Source: Molossus alvarezi (lineage: Eukaryota > Chordata > Mammalia > Chiroptera > Molossidae). Taken from it: a stretch of 64,000 bases of DNA. The notes under the pieces were generated by a model, which saw only the letters and a list, made by a program, of their open reading frames with translations, did not search any database and was not told where the DNA came from. The stretch spans positions 23,855,501 through 23,919,500 of the forward strand of contig CM073886.1 in assembly GCA_037176705.1 (NCBI GenBank). Reading direction: 5' to 3'. This document shows, one piece after another, positions 22,401 through 32,799 of the stretch. The translations under genes and the position numbers were made by a program. Every line of letters starts with the position of its first letter. Position 1 is the stretch's first letter.

Positions 22401-22509
22401 CTACCTCAGGAGACCAGGTGAGAGAAGGGGGTTTAGACAGGTGCAGTGCTGTGGAGAGGAGAGTGGGTGATGTATCTGAGATGTAAATGTATCAGGGTTT
22501 CTAGGCACC

Positions 22510-22770
22510 TGAGAGAGGTTCCAGCGTGGACTCTAGAAACACCCCAGGTCTGAACCCAGCTCTGCCCCTTAGTTCACAATTGGAACAGTTGGAAGACCTT
22601 TCTTGTGGAATATCTGTGATCTTGTCGAAGTCACCATTTTTCCACCTTTGAAACAGAGATACTACTCCCTTCCTAGGGTCGCTGTGAGCATTAAATGAGA
22701 GCATGTCGCCAAAGCACTTAGCACAGGGCCTGGCTTATTCGGTGAACGGAAGGACCCAGGAAGGACCGCC
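22510..22770 (+). repeat. MIR SINE
   Basis: 'ggtctgaacccagctctgcccc', 'tttgaaacagagatactactcccttcctagggtcgctgtgagcattaaatgag', 'gcacttagcacagggcctggct' is forward MIR with a small central insertion. Confidence 0.82.
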
Positions 22771-24030
22771 GCTATTTCCATTTGCTCAACCAAACACGCC
22801 TCCATGGGAACACGTGTGTGGTGTGAGTCTTCACTTCACAGGTGTGCACTCGCAGACCTGTGGCCCGGAGCCTTAGAAACGTGTTCCTCTCCAGCAGGGA
22901 ACCCAGAGCCCTGCCTCCCCCATCTTTCCTTCCTGTTGAGTTAGTGTTTAGATGCAAGTGTCTGCCCGTCTCTCCTGGGTGGTCGTTTAACTGAGACGAG
23001 ACCTGAGCGGTGGTCTGGAGCTTGAGCTGGGTGATGCTGAGCTGCGGTTCCTCTTCTGAAGGTGGTGACGCTCTCCCCAGGGTTCATCCTCAGGTGGAGG
23101 TAGGCGGCAGGTAGAAACAGTTTCCAAACCGTCAGGCAGCTGTTCCAGCGTCAGCTACTGTGACTGACGTTTACGTGATGAATGTTTTCTCAAGGCCTGT
23201 GGCACAGGAGGAGTAATTATTTTATTTCTGTGCATTGGTGAGTGAATGCCTCTCCGAGCTGGGGTGAGCTCTGTTATGATCTGCAGAACCTGGTTTGTGC
23301 CGGCCTTGAGAGGCTGTCATCTGAACTGGGGTGCACACCATTAGGGCTCTTGTGGGTTTTTGTTCCCTGTGCTGGGCTTTGAGAAGCCTTGGTCTCATAA
23401 TAAAGTAGAAAGGGTGGGGTTCCTACTTGAAGCTTTAGGTCTTTTTTCCCAGAGACAGAAAAGCATATCGAGTCCAACCTTTAAAAGTTCTCTCCTTGTG
23501 CCGCCAGCAGACTCATCCTGAGAGGCTGTGAATTCCAGCTCCTTGCCAGACTTCCCCGTGGAGCGGATTCTGCCAGACTGCTCTGGCTGTCTAGAGCTGA
23601 GGCAGCCGCTCCGGTTGGCGGTGTGCGGAGGCTGCTTTGCAGGGGCCAGTAGAGAGGAGTACGTGAGAGATGTGTGGCGTGCTGATGGGTCCAGGAAGTC
23701 TGGAAGGCCCGTGTTCTGACTGCCACACAGGATGGTGGAGCTGGGCAGGAGGCATCTTGCCCCTGGGGTGGCCGTGCTGCGGGTCAGTGGCCCAGACAAC
23801 AGGAGGCAGGTTGGAGGCAGAGAGCCAGTGAAGACTTGGAGGGAAACAAGGTTTGAACTACTCAGTTACCAGAAGCTGAGGGAAGGAGAACAAGCTGCAT
23901 TTTGCAGCATGTGATTTAGGGGAAGCTACGTGCTGGGCTGTGGAAGCGACTGAGTCATGTTACCACGTCTGCCCCTCCCCTGCTCGTTTTTACACAAATC
24001 TACTTATGAGAAAAGAATGTGGGAAACAGA
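22771..24030. other. Intron stretch without recognised element
   Basis: No repeat or exon recognised. A 134-codon open frame on the minus strand (23395-23799) has no recognisable features. Confidence 0.5.
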
Positions 24031-24034
24031 CGCA

Positions 24035-24235
24035 TACGGCCACTGTGAAGAGTCAGCACTGATATGTACTGAGCCTTTCATACACATAAGTTTGTTTCCG
24101 TGCCACCCCACGAGGGGAAGCATTTTCATCTCTATTTACAAATAGGTAAACTGAGATCAGAGAGGTGTAGTAACCTGTCCAACAAAACACAGCTAGTGAG
24201 TCGCTGAGCTGTAGACCTTCCAGCTCTGTATTCTT
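24035..24235 (-). repeat. MIR SINE
   Basis: 'tctctatttacaaataggtaaactgagatcagagaggtgtagtaacctgtcc', 'acacagctagtgagtcgctgagctgtagacc' is reverse-complement MIR. It lies just upstream of the large tandem array. Confidence 0.8.
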
Positions 24236-24310
24236 TGAGAGAAAAATGTGCTCTTTCTCACCTGAGTTTCCCTAAAAAGGAAAGGAGAGAGAATGTGAAA
24301 TAAATATAAG

Positions 24311-25233
24311 GATGTTGGATGGTTGACTGGGAGGAGGATGGTGATGGTTGATGGTATAATGATGGTGATGGTGATGATGGCTGTAGTTGATGGTGGATGA
24401 TGATGATTGAGGATGATGACGGTGGGTGAGGAGGATGATGGTAGATGATGATGGTTAATGATGACAAGGATGATGATGGTTGATGAGGATGATGGTTGAT
24501 GAGGAGGAGGATGTTGATGGTTGATGGTGGCGGTTGATGGTGAGGGTTGATGAGGATGATGAGGGTTGATGAGGATGGTGAGGGTTGATGAGGATGGTGA
24601 TGGTTGATGATGAGGAGGATGTTGATGGTTGATGTTGATGGTTGATGAGGATGATGGTTGATGAGGAGGAGGATGTTGATGGTTGATGGTGGCGGTTGAT
24701 GGTGAGGGTTGATGAGGATGGTGAGGGTTGATGAGGATGGTGAGGGTTGATGAGGATGGTGAGGGTTGATGAGGATGGTGATGGTTGATGATGAGGAGGA
24801 TGTTGATGGTTGATGTTGATGGTTGATGAGGATGATGGTTGATGAGGAGGAGGATGTTGATGGTTGATGGTGGCGGTTGATGGTGAGGGTTGATGAGGAT
24901 GGTGAGGGTTGATGAGGATGGTGAGGGTTGATGAGGATGGTGAGGGTTGATGAGGATGGTGAGGGTTGATGATGAGGAGGATGTTGATGGTTGATGTTGA
25001 TGGTTGATGAGGAGGAGGATGTTGATGGTTGATGGTGGCGGTTGATGGTGAGGGTTGATGAGGATGGTGAGGGTTGATGAGGATGGTGAGGGTTGATGAG
25101 GATGGTGAGGGTTGATGATGAGGAGGATGGTGACAGTTGAGGAGGATATTGATGGTTGATGGTGGCGGTTGATGGTGAGGGTTGATGAGGATGGTGATGG
25201 CTGAGGAGGAGGAGGAGGTGATGATTGATGATG
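24311..25233 (+). repeat. 0.9-kb GATGAGG/TGATGG minisatellite with higher-order units
   Basis: Almost C-free on the + strand and built from ttgatggt, gatgagga and ggtgaggg blocks. A marker, ggtggcgg, recurs at 24526, 24688, 24869, 25034 and 25161, so larger units of about 162, 181, 165 and 127 bp have been duplicated and shortened. The reverse strand stays open for 361 codons (Ser, Pro, His, Thr, Ile only). This is a compositional artefact. Confidence 0.96.
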
Positions 25234-25242
25234 GCCGCAGCT

Positions 25243-25372
25243 ATGTTTCCTGAGTGCTTCCCCTGTGCCAGACATCATGCCAAGTTCTCTCCATGTTTTA
25301 TCTCCTTAAACTCTCACAAGGCTCTAATGAGAAAGTTCTAGTTACAGTTGTAGGAATAAGAGGCTCATGTTT
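25243..25372 (-). repeat. MIR SINE
   Basis: 'gtttcctgagtgcttcccctgtgccagacatc', 'ttttatctccttaaactctcacaaggctctaatgag' matches the reverse MIR 5'-side region. It flanks the tandem array on its downstream side. Confidence 0.6.
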
Positions 25373-25663
25373 TCCTTGACTGCCCCATCTGTTTTAAGAA
25401 AAAGCTGATCAAAAAAGATCCAGGGTTCTTTTCACCATTGAGAGAAAATGTTCTACACATTACAGTGGGTTTTTATTTATCCATGGCTCAGGGCTTCACA
25501 GAGCCACAGAAACCGAAAGGCCTGTTTAGTCCCCAAGCTTCCTTTGGGACCTTAGTTTGTACTCTCTCCCTGCCCAGATTTGTGCTTGGACTTGCTGAAA
25601 GTGCAGAGTGGGCTGCTGTGAATTTCCACATCCCAGCCACATCCTGCCAAGACCTCCAGGACC

Positions 25664-25924
25664 CTCTGTTAGCAGTGAGATCCGACAGGGCAGCCTTGGT
25701 GTGGATCCTTCACTGGCCAGTGACAGGAACTTGGTTAGTTTAAATGTTTGTGTAAAAAAGATGGGCTACTAGTTTATGCAGCTCAAAAAATACAATGGAA
25801 GCTCAGTCGTCCAATCCCTGAGCCCAGGAGGCTGGACTCGCCACCTCCGTGACGCCGTCTCTCCCCGTGCTGCTTGCACAGTGGGCATTCTTCCTGGGTT
25901 GGGAAGGCCAGTGGCAGAGACCTT
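25664..25924 (+). repeat. Copy 1 of a dispersed duplicated segment
   Basis: Aligns collinearly with 31477-31741. Shared blocks include 'ctctgttagc', 'tgacaggaac', 'ttatgcagct', 'aatacaatgga', 'ctggactcgccacctcc' and a 45-base tract from 'ctccccgtgc' to 'gggaaggccag' with a single difference. Similarity stops abruptly at both ends. Family unknown to me. Confidence 0.85.
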
Positions 25925-25981
25925 TTAAATGGTTTCATTTCATTTTCTTAGATATTTAAAGGGTGTTTTAATGCCTTTAGT

Positions 25982-26480
25982 GTATCAGTCAGCAGAGGCT
26001 AAATTATGCCAGTGTGACAAATAATCTCCAAATCTGTGCAGCATCCAATGATGTTTATTTCCCTCTCTTGCTGTATCTCTGTGGCCGGTTGGCTCTGGTG
26101 GTGCTCCACGTGGTCTCTCTGCCAGGATCCGAGAGGAAGAAGCTGCCCTGCAGTGGGGCACGCTGCCCGCATGGCAGAGGGGGAAGGGATGGCAAAGCAG
26201 GCTTGGTTCTGGGGCTCCTGCTTAGGGGTGGCTCTGGGTACAAGAAGCCTGCTGGTGACGGGCCAGGAAGAACGACCCTCTCAGAGGAAGGGGCCCAGCC
26301 GAAGGGGCACCTGCGATGCCTGGTGGAGCAGCAGTCCGGTGCACCTCCAGAAGTGACACCCACTCAGACGGAAGAATCAGGAAAGACAGGGAAGCATGAT
26401 GGAGCCATTGAGAGTGATGCTGCAGATCTGCTGTGTCAGCTTGCAAGGTTGTCGCTCATATGTGAGAAAGTAAGAAAAAG
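25982..26480 (+). mobile_element. MaLR-like LTR relic
   Basis: 'tgtatcagtcagcagaggctaaattatgcc', 'aaataatctccaaatctgtgcagc', 'gtttatttccctctcttgctgtatctctgtggccggttggctctggtggtgctccacgtggtc' and 'catggcagagggggaaggg' match a mammalian solo LTR that I associate with ERVL-MaLR. Non-coding; the open frame over it is coincidental. Confidence 0.55.
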
Positions 26481-26499
26481 CAGGTAATAGAATATGTAG

Positions 26500-27835
26500 T
26501 TTAGTCCGATTAAAAAAAAGTCCCCAACATTTAAAATGTGTATAATTGCACCCTAAATGTCTGCGGAGCCCAGGCAGGAAGTGGGTCAGGTCAGCCACTT
26601 CTCCGCACCGACTGACTGTCGCCACGCAGCGATTTCGACTCTGTGTCCCCTGATATTTCAGGCCTTTAAAAAATGGAAATCTGGATTTAAATGTTAAAAC
26701 CTCTTATTTTTCAATGTTGGAAAGTAATGAAAAACTTCAACCTGCATGGCCTGCCATTTTCACAGCTTCCGCTATGAACCCAAAATGATTTTCTCTGGGT
26801 GTTGAGATTTTGTATGATTTCTTCCTTTTTTACTGATCTATTGTCTGACTTGACCACAATACTGGACATTTCTTTATGACAAATAATAATGGAGAAAACA
26901 AACAGAAAGATCGTTAATGAAAGGAAAAAATATATTTTAGCTACAGGAATTGATCTCGACTTTGCAACTCACTATTTAGTTGGCGGTTAATCAAACAATC
27001 GTGAACTAAATTGCAGCTGCTTCATGTTGATAAAACTGCCAAGGACCCATGCCTGTGAGCAGCTGACCAGGGGAGGCTGAACCCCAGGAGGTCACGGGGA
27101 AGAAAGCCCAGGGGTCCTCCTTGGTGGTTTGCTGACCTCAGGCTTCAGCAATCCCCGAGCTGGCTTCGAGCAACAGAGCCAGAGGATGTATCCTACTAAA
27201 AAGGACGCCACGCCTGGGGAGGGGCAGAAAGAAACCAGCTATCTGAGTGGGAGAAAGGAGCAACGTCCTGAGGGCAAGTCCAGAAGAGCTGCTAAAGAAA
27301 ACCCGATGCAGCACTTGGACTGCCACTGAGCCCTGTTCAAAGTGCTCCTGCCCGCGGCCACTCCGCTCACCGAACGCCTTTCAGGGTGCAGGAGGTGGCG
27401 TGGAGCGGGAGAGAGAAGTTGTTGGGTGTGAAAGAGAATGAATGTAGGAGGAAGCTTTAGATTCCGTGCACGCTGTTGAATATTCAGGGTTTGTTGGTTT
27501 TTTCATTTCTTTTTTCCCCAACTGTAATTCCCTGCTTCATCACCCATCATGCAGATGTGGTTCTTATGCAGTTTCTAATGTGACTCTTTCCCTAAACAAG
27601 TAATCAAAACAAGGTTTTGAGCTGTATTTGAGCTGCAAATAAGTTTAGTATAAAATGCAATTATTCGCCTCAAAAAATCAACAGAGACAATTTGGACGTT
27701 TGAAAGGCTCGAATTACCCTTAAGCAGAACTCAGAAGGGCGTCCATTCCAAGGATTCAAATGAGCTAGGACTCAGCCCTACTTGATAATAGCCAGTTTCT
27801 TAAAAAAAAAAAGGAAAGCAAAGAAATGCCTTTAA
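26500..27835. other. Repeat-poor intron stretch
   Basis: 26690-27020 and 27440-27780 are AT-rich and have no recognisable repeat. They are candidates for conserved non-coding sequence. Nothing coding was supported. Confidence 0.45.
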
Positions 27836-27839
27836 AAAA

Positions 27840-28130
27840 GCTAAAAGTAGTACATGTTGATTATAAAAATGGAAAATAAGGGAAAGTTAGGGAGAAGCAA
27901 AACAGTGACTACATAGATACAGTCACAATTAATATCTTCTTTTAATCTTTTCTCTCTGCATCTTTTCTCTAGATGGAATCATCCCACGTATGATTGTGTC
28001 TTCCTTTTTAATTTAACATAATTTTTTCCCACGTTACTCTACATTTTACGTCAAAATCATCTTCCACAGCTGTATACTATTCCACCATAGTGGTGCAGTA
28101 TAATTTCTTTGATTAAGCACATTACAGATT
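27840..28130. repeat. L1M-like relic
   Basis: 'acatgttgattataaaaatggaaaataagg', 'tctagatggaatcatcccacgtatgattgtg' and 'cacagctgtatactattccaccatagtgg' resemble decayed L1M 3' sequence. Orientation uncertain. Confidence 0.5.
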
Positions 28131-28319
28131 TTAAGAGTTTATTTGAGCAACCATTGATTCAGACTGGGCAGCCCAAGCCAGAAGTGGCTAACGCGTTCCA
28201 CCAACAGGAGCTGGGGGCAAGTCTCTTTTTATAGAGAAGATGCAGAAACAAAGCAAATTTCATCGACAACAGCTTAAGTGAGTGTATTATTTGGGAGAGC
28301 CTACTTGGCTGTTTGTGGT

Positions 28320-28820
28320 TGCTGCTGGTTTTTTATTAAATTTATTGGAGTAATTACAGTATATAAATTGCAGGTATATAACTTTATTATATGACATCTA
28401 CATACTCTGTTATGTGCTCACCACCTGATGTCTAGTCTCCTTCTGTCACTATGTACTGGGCCCCCTTTTCCCTTTTGTCCTCCCCCCGCCCTCTTCCCCT
28501 CTGGTGATCACCACCCTGCTGTCTGTATCTATGAGTCTGTTTTTTGTTTTTATGTTTGCGTTGTTTGTTGCTTTGTGCCTTATATCCCACATATGAGTGA
28601 AATCATGTGGTTCTTGTCCTTTTCCGCCTGCCTTGTTTCACTTAGCAGGGTGCTCTCGCGATCCAGCCATTGCAGATTGTTTCATCTTTTTTACGGCTAA
28701 GTAGTACTCCATTGTAGATATGTACCACATCTTCTTTACCCAGTCCCCAGAGAAGGACACAGGTTGTTCCCATGTCTTGGCTACAGTGAATGATGCTGCG
28801 GTGAACACGGGGATTATCAT
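28320..28820 (-). repeat. L1 3' segment (3' UTR and end of ORF2), minus strand
   Basis: 'attggagtaattacagtatataaattgcaggtatataac' (3' UTR), 'atgtgctcaccacctgatgtctagtctcc', 'tcccacatatgagtgaaatcatgtgg', 'aagtagtactccattgtagatatgtaccacatcttc' and 'gaatgatgctgcggtgaacac' are reverse-complement L1 in the expected order. Confidence 0.85.
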
Positions 28821-29005
28821 CAATACGACAACACATAAGTGTTGGTGAGGATGTGGAGAAAAGGGACCCTTGTGCACTGCTGGTGGGAATGTAAATTGGT
28901 GTGACCACTGTGGAAAACAGTATAGAGGGTCCCTAAGAATAGAGCTGCCCCATGACCCAATAATCCCTCTTCCGGGTATCTACCCGAAAAATTGGAAAAT
29001 ACTTT
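28821..29005 (+). repeat. Inverted 5' segment of the same L1
   Basis: 'gttggtgaggatgtggagaaaaggg', 'ctggtgggaatgtaaattggtgtgaccactgtggaaaacag' and 'ccgggtatctacccgaaaa' are sense-strand ORF2 sequence that lies just 5' of the segment next to it. The arrangement is that of a twin-primed (5'-inverted) L1. Confidence 0.82.
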
Positions 29006-29267
29006 TTGTTAAGATACAAGGTTGTTCTTCCTAACCTGGAAGTGTTTACTGGGCTTCACTGTGGCTTAGGTTTCAGTTCGCTTATGTGGACAACCAGGGC
29101 ATCAGAGCACCTCAGTCTGACTAGGTTAACAACTGCTACTCTTTGACATCTAGGTTTGTTTCAATTTCTCACGGTCCTAAACGGTTCCAGAGAATCACAT
29201 TATTCTTCAGGCCTGTGCTGTGGTTTACATTCTTTTTTCCAAATAGGTCTGTGCTTGAAGGGGGGCG

Positions 29268-29485
29268 GGGCATTGTGATCATCGACTTCTGGTGGACGCA
29301 GGTTCCAACCCTGACCCCGCCACGTTATTGCTTTGTGACCACAGGCTACTGTTCAGTTGCTGCGCCTCGCTTTCTTCATCTGCACGGGGAGGGGGGGAGG
29401 CTTGCGAGGTCATTATGACATTTAAAATAAAGACTGAAGTACCTGGCCTATAGGGAGCACTTAGATAACTCGATGTGCTGAGGGC
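29268..29485 (+). repeat. MIR SINE
   Basis: 'caggttccaaccctgaccccgccacg', 'ctttcttcatctgcacggg', 'tacctggcctatagggagcac' is forward MIR. Confidence 0.7.
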
Positions 29486-29524
29486 TACAAGAATAGAGGA
29501 CCTGATCCACAACGACCTTGACCT

Positions 29525-29790
29525 CAGACGCACCGGCTTTGGAGTGGGTCATCCCTGAGTTTACATCTCAGCTCTGCCCCGAGAGAGCTGTAACCTTGGG
29601 CAAGTTATAGAACATCCCTGAGCCTCGGTTCATTCATTTGTATGAAGCTTACAAAGGGGTTATGAGGACTAAATGAAATAAATACAATGAGATTATATAT
29701 TTAGTACCTCATGTAGTACCTGGACTATAGTTCATACTTAGTACATGAGAATGGTTGTTATGGTTATCATTTTTATCATCACTTCTCTAA
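29525..29790 (+). repeat. MIR SINE, nearly complete
   Basis: 'gagtttacatctcagctctgcccc', 'gtaaccttgggcaagttatagaacatccctgagcctcggttcattc', 'gttatgaggactaaatgaaataaatac' and 'gtagtacctggactatag' follow forward MIR end to end. Confidence 0.85.
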
Positions 29791-30504
29791 TCAGTGCTGT
29801 AAGTGAGCCTTATAAAGCTGCTATAGGAGAAGGAGACTCCCGTCTGTTTGCTGGTGGTGCTGGGATGTCACTGAATCTTCCAAGAGGAAGTGATTCCTGA
29901 ACGAGTCTCAAATGCCAAGCTGGGCTGAGCCTGGTGGATGAGAGACAGCAGGTCCTGTGTGCTCCCAGGCCCAGCGATGGGAACACACCGGGCATGGCTG
30001 GGAGAATGTGGCACCGGGCGCGGTGCCAGGTCAGAGCAGACTCTGAGCACATACCGACTAGCCGAGCCGTGGGGGTTCGGAGGGGGCGGAGGAGAGTATT
30101 AAATTCTCCTTGCTGTCTCCCGTGCGGGGGATGGAGCCTCCTCTTATTTTCTCACACGGCCGTTATTGATCCGCAGTTGTATGAGCGATGCCTCCAGCCC
30201 TGCGTTGTAATGAAAACACTCAGCTTTGATGGAACACGATGGAAAATGAAATACTCGTCCCCTCTTTAAAAAATTGAACTTTTAGAAAAAGTTTCAGAAA
30301 GTGGGTTCATGTTGGATATAAAGTGCCCCTGTTATTTTCTCCCCGAGTTGAACAAAGTCAAGAAAGAACGGAGTAGCCGCCTTCTGCCCAGGCGGGTGAG
30401 AGGTCAGAGGTGCCGCCCTCCGCTGGTGCCCTGCGGCCCAGGAATGCTCACACGTGGGCTGCTCACATGCGCCTTCCTGGACGTTCGTTCCTTCGTTCTT
30501 TTTT

Positions 30505-31064
30505 ATTTTATTCAGCCAGCCAGCCAGCCAACAAATATTTATCGAGCACCTTCTGCGCCAGAATTTCTTCTTTGTCCTGGGAATGTACTCATGAGCCAAA
30601 AGGATCAGATCCCCGCTCCCTGGGAGCGTGTGTGCTAGCGCAGGGGCTCAGTAGACCACGGAGCAGGCACCGAAGGTTCCCTCAGTGGTGCATGCTGGGA
30701 AGGAAGTAAAATGGGTGATGTGGGGGAGGGGCCGGGAGTGCTCAGGTAGAAGCTGCTGTAGGTGGGGTCATCCAGGGAAGAAAGGCTTCTTCACTGGTGA
30801 GTGTGAGAGTAAGTCCTTGGGCGTGTTGGTAGCGGAATGAATTGGTCCTCCCCATTCACAGATTCAACAGATGGTTACTGTTACTTACAGCTCTTTGTAT
30901 GTCTGTGTTTTCTGAGTTGGCCCTTGTCTTTAGGGAACTTGACGGCCTGGTAGAGGAAACAGGTACATTGGGGGTAAGTGCCCTCTGGTAAGTGGTAGGA
31001 GGACACCTGGATTGGGTACTGAGGTCAGGGCACTGAGCTCATGCTGGGTGCGGGATGTTCATTT
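30505..31064 (+). repeat. L1M 3' end, interrupted by a VES SINE
   Basis: 'ttattcagccagccagccagccaacaaatatttatcgagcaccttctgcg' with a short (CCAG)n expansion, then 'agatccccgctccctgggag' and 'gggaacttgacggcctggtagaggaaacagg'. The old L1M similarity seems to resume after the VES at about 31321. Confidence 0.5.
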
Positions 31065-31077
31065 AAGACACATCTCT

Positions 31078-31320
31078 GGCCCTGGCCAGTTTGGCTCCGC
31101 GGTCAGAATGTCAGCCTGCGGACCAATGCGTCACGGGTTTGATTTCGGCCAAGGGCACGGACCTTGGTTGTGATTTGTCCCCGGCTCTGGTTGGGTCGTG
31201 CAGGAGGCAGCCACTTGATGTGTCCCTTTCACGTCGATATTTCTCTCTCTCTGTCCCTCTCTCTTCCTCCCACTTTATCTGAACAAAAATGGAAAAATAT
31301 CCTTGGGTGGGGAAAAAAAA
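31078..31320 (+). mobile_element. VES SINE, subtype with ccatttttgttcag tail
   Basis: Forward VES: 'ccctggccagtttggctccgcggtcag', B-box-like 'gggtttgatttc', the 'tttctctctctctgtccctc' tract, and 'atggaaaaatatccttgggtgggg' plus poly-A. A 13-bp duplication (aagacacatctct at 31065 and aagacgcatcttt at 31321) has two mismatches. Confidence 0.93.
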
Positions 31321-31476
31321 AAGACGCATCTTTGGGAAAGAGAAGCTTGGGCTGGTAGAAGGGTGATCAGGCCAAGACAAGTGGGCAGGGAGCGGAGCCA
31401 GGGAACAGCTCGTGTCAGAAGCCACGTTGCTGAGCTCGCGGCTGCTGGTCACACATTGTAGGCCCAGAGTCAGACG

Positions 31477-31741
31477 CTCTGTTAGCTGTGAGGTCCACGT
31501 CTGGGGCCGTCTTAGCTGGACCCCTCACTGGATCCAGATGACAGGAACGTGGTTAGTTAAAATTGTCTTTGTTTTTTAAGATGGGCTATTTGTTTATGCA
31601 GCTAGAAGAATACAATGGAAACCCAGTCGTCTGATCCCTGAGCCCTGGACTCGCCACCTCCATGACGCCCTGTCTCTCCCCGTGCCGCTTGCACAGTGGG
31701 CATTCTTCCTGGGTTGGGAAGGCCAGCGGGCAGAGACCTTT
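31477..31741 (+). repeat. Copy 2 of a dispersed duplicated segment
   Basis: Collinear partner of 25664-25924, same orientation, 5.8 kb downstream. It is nearly identical over the last 60 bases and more diverged at the start, with small indels. Both flanks are unrelated to those of copy 1. Confidence 0.85.
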
Positions 31742-32340
31742 CTCTAAGGTCGTGTGTCCCTCTGAGGGAAGGGCTTTGAGGTTCCCTCGGATGGATATGG
31801 CCAGCCCATAGACATGGGACATGGGGTAGCAGGGCCATGCCATGGGGCCGAGGGTGTGGGTAGAGGCGGTTTCTGTGGCAGTGCCGTCAGGAGACAGAAC
31901 CACGCTCCCCTGAAAAGTGTGTTCACCCCATTCCTTTCTGACCATTGCAGAGGTCTGCTCCTACCATGGTAATTACTGCTGTCGCGTCGTGGTCAGCTAC
32001 ACGTCTGGGCAGCTTTGGTCAGTTAGAAAAGGGGAGAAGACATGTCTCGAGGGGAAATCATAGTCTACATAATGAGCCTCCTTCCTCCTTTTTAATGTCC
32101 ACTAATTGGAATATGCCCTTTCGTAAGTCTTCTAACAGGAAAATAATGAGAATTGCGGAAATCAAAGGCCCCATTCACCTTTCTGGTGTGTGCGTGAAAA
32201 CGTCTCCAGATCCCAGACCTGTTACAGAGGCCCCTCTGTCCTCTCTCATCCCAACCACAACTGAATTCAGTGCTGGTGTTCGTCTGCTACTTGGCTCGCC
32301 TGCCCTCTGTTTTGAGGTCCTCATATTGGCCATCCTTTTT

Positions 32341-32533
32341 GTTTCTAAGATTTGCTTATCGATTTTTAGAGAGAGAAACATTGATTGGCTGCCTCCTGCA
32401 CCCCTCCCCCCCAACACACACACACTGGGGATCGAGCCTGTAACCCCAACACATGTCCTGACCAGGATCTGAGCAGCCAACCTTTCAGTGCATGGGACGA
32501 CATCCAACCAACTGAGCCACACTGGCCAGGGCT
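32341..32533 (-). mobile_element. tRNA-derived SINE related to VES, older subtype
   Basis: 'tcgatttttagagagagaaacattgattgg', 'ggatcgagcctgtaacccc', 'cagtgcatgggacgacatccaaccaactgagccacactggccagggct'. Its head differs from the main VES copies but matches the 47851 copy. Flanks ggccatcctttt and gggcgtcctttt look like a worn target-site duplication. Confidence 0.8.
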
Positions 32534-32639
32534 GGGCGTCCTTTTTTTTTTTTTATTGCCCCCAAACTCATTCCCTAAGTCAAGGGTGATGGATGAGTTT
32601 ACAAGACACCATTTATTTTATGTCCTTTGAGATGCTGGG

Positions 32640-32790
32640 GCTCTGTGTCAAGCACCTGGTTTCAGGTTCCATCTCACCAACCTCTCCTGTGAGGCCTTGG
32701 ACAGCTCCGTAAGATAATGTCAAGTGTTACAAGTGTAGTGTCTGCAACTAGGTAAGCTCTCAGTGACTGTTTTTGTTTCTCTGTTTGCCC
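32640..32790 (+). repeat. Weak MIR fragment
   Basis: 'ttcaggttccatctcaccaacctctcctgtgaggccttggacagctcc' and 'agctctcagtgactg' loosely follow MIR. Confidence 0.35.
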
Positions 32791-32799
32791 CAAATAGGG

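Noticed and set aside
24193..25278. 361-codon open frame on the minus strand (Ser/Pro/His/Thr/Ile-rich)
   Set aside because: It runs through the GATGAGG tandem array, which has no stop codons on that strand because of its composition. No recognisable protein, promoter or splice context.
26014..26487. 157-codon open frame on the plus strand
   Set aside because: It lies within a MaLR-like LTR relic and shows no protein similarity.
30408..30424. Reverse-strand CTCF site (tgccgccctccgctggtgc)
   Set aside because: At least one core mismatch and a poor flank. Too weak to list as a site.
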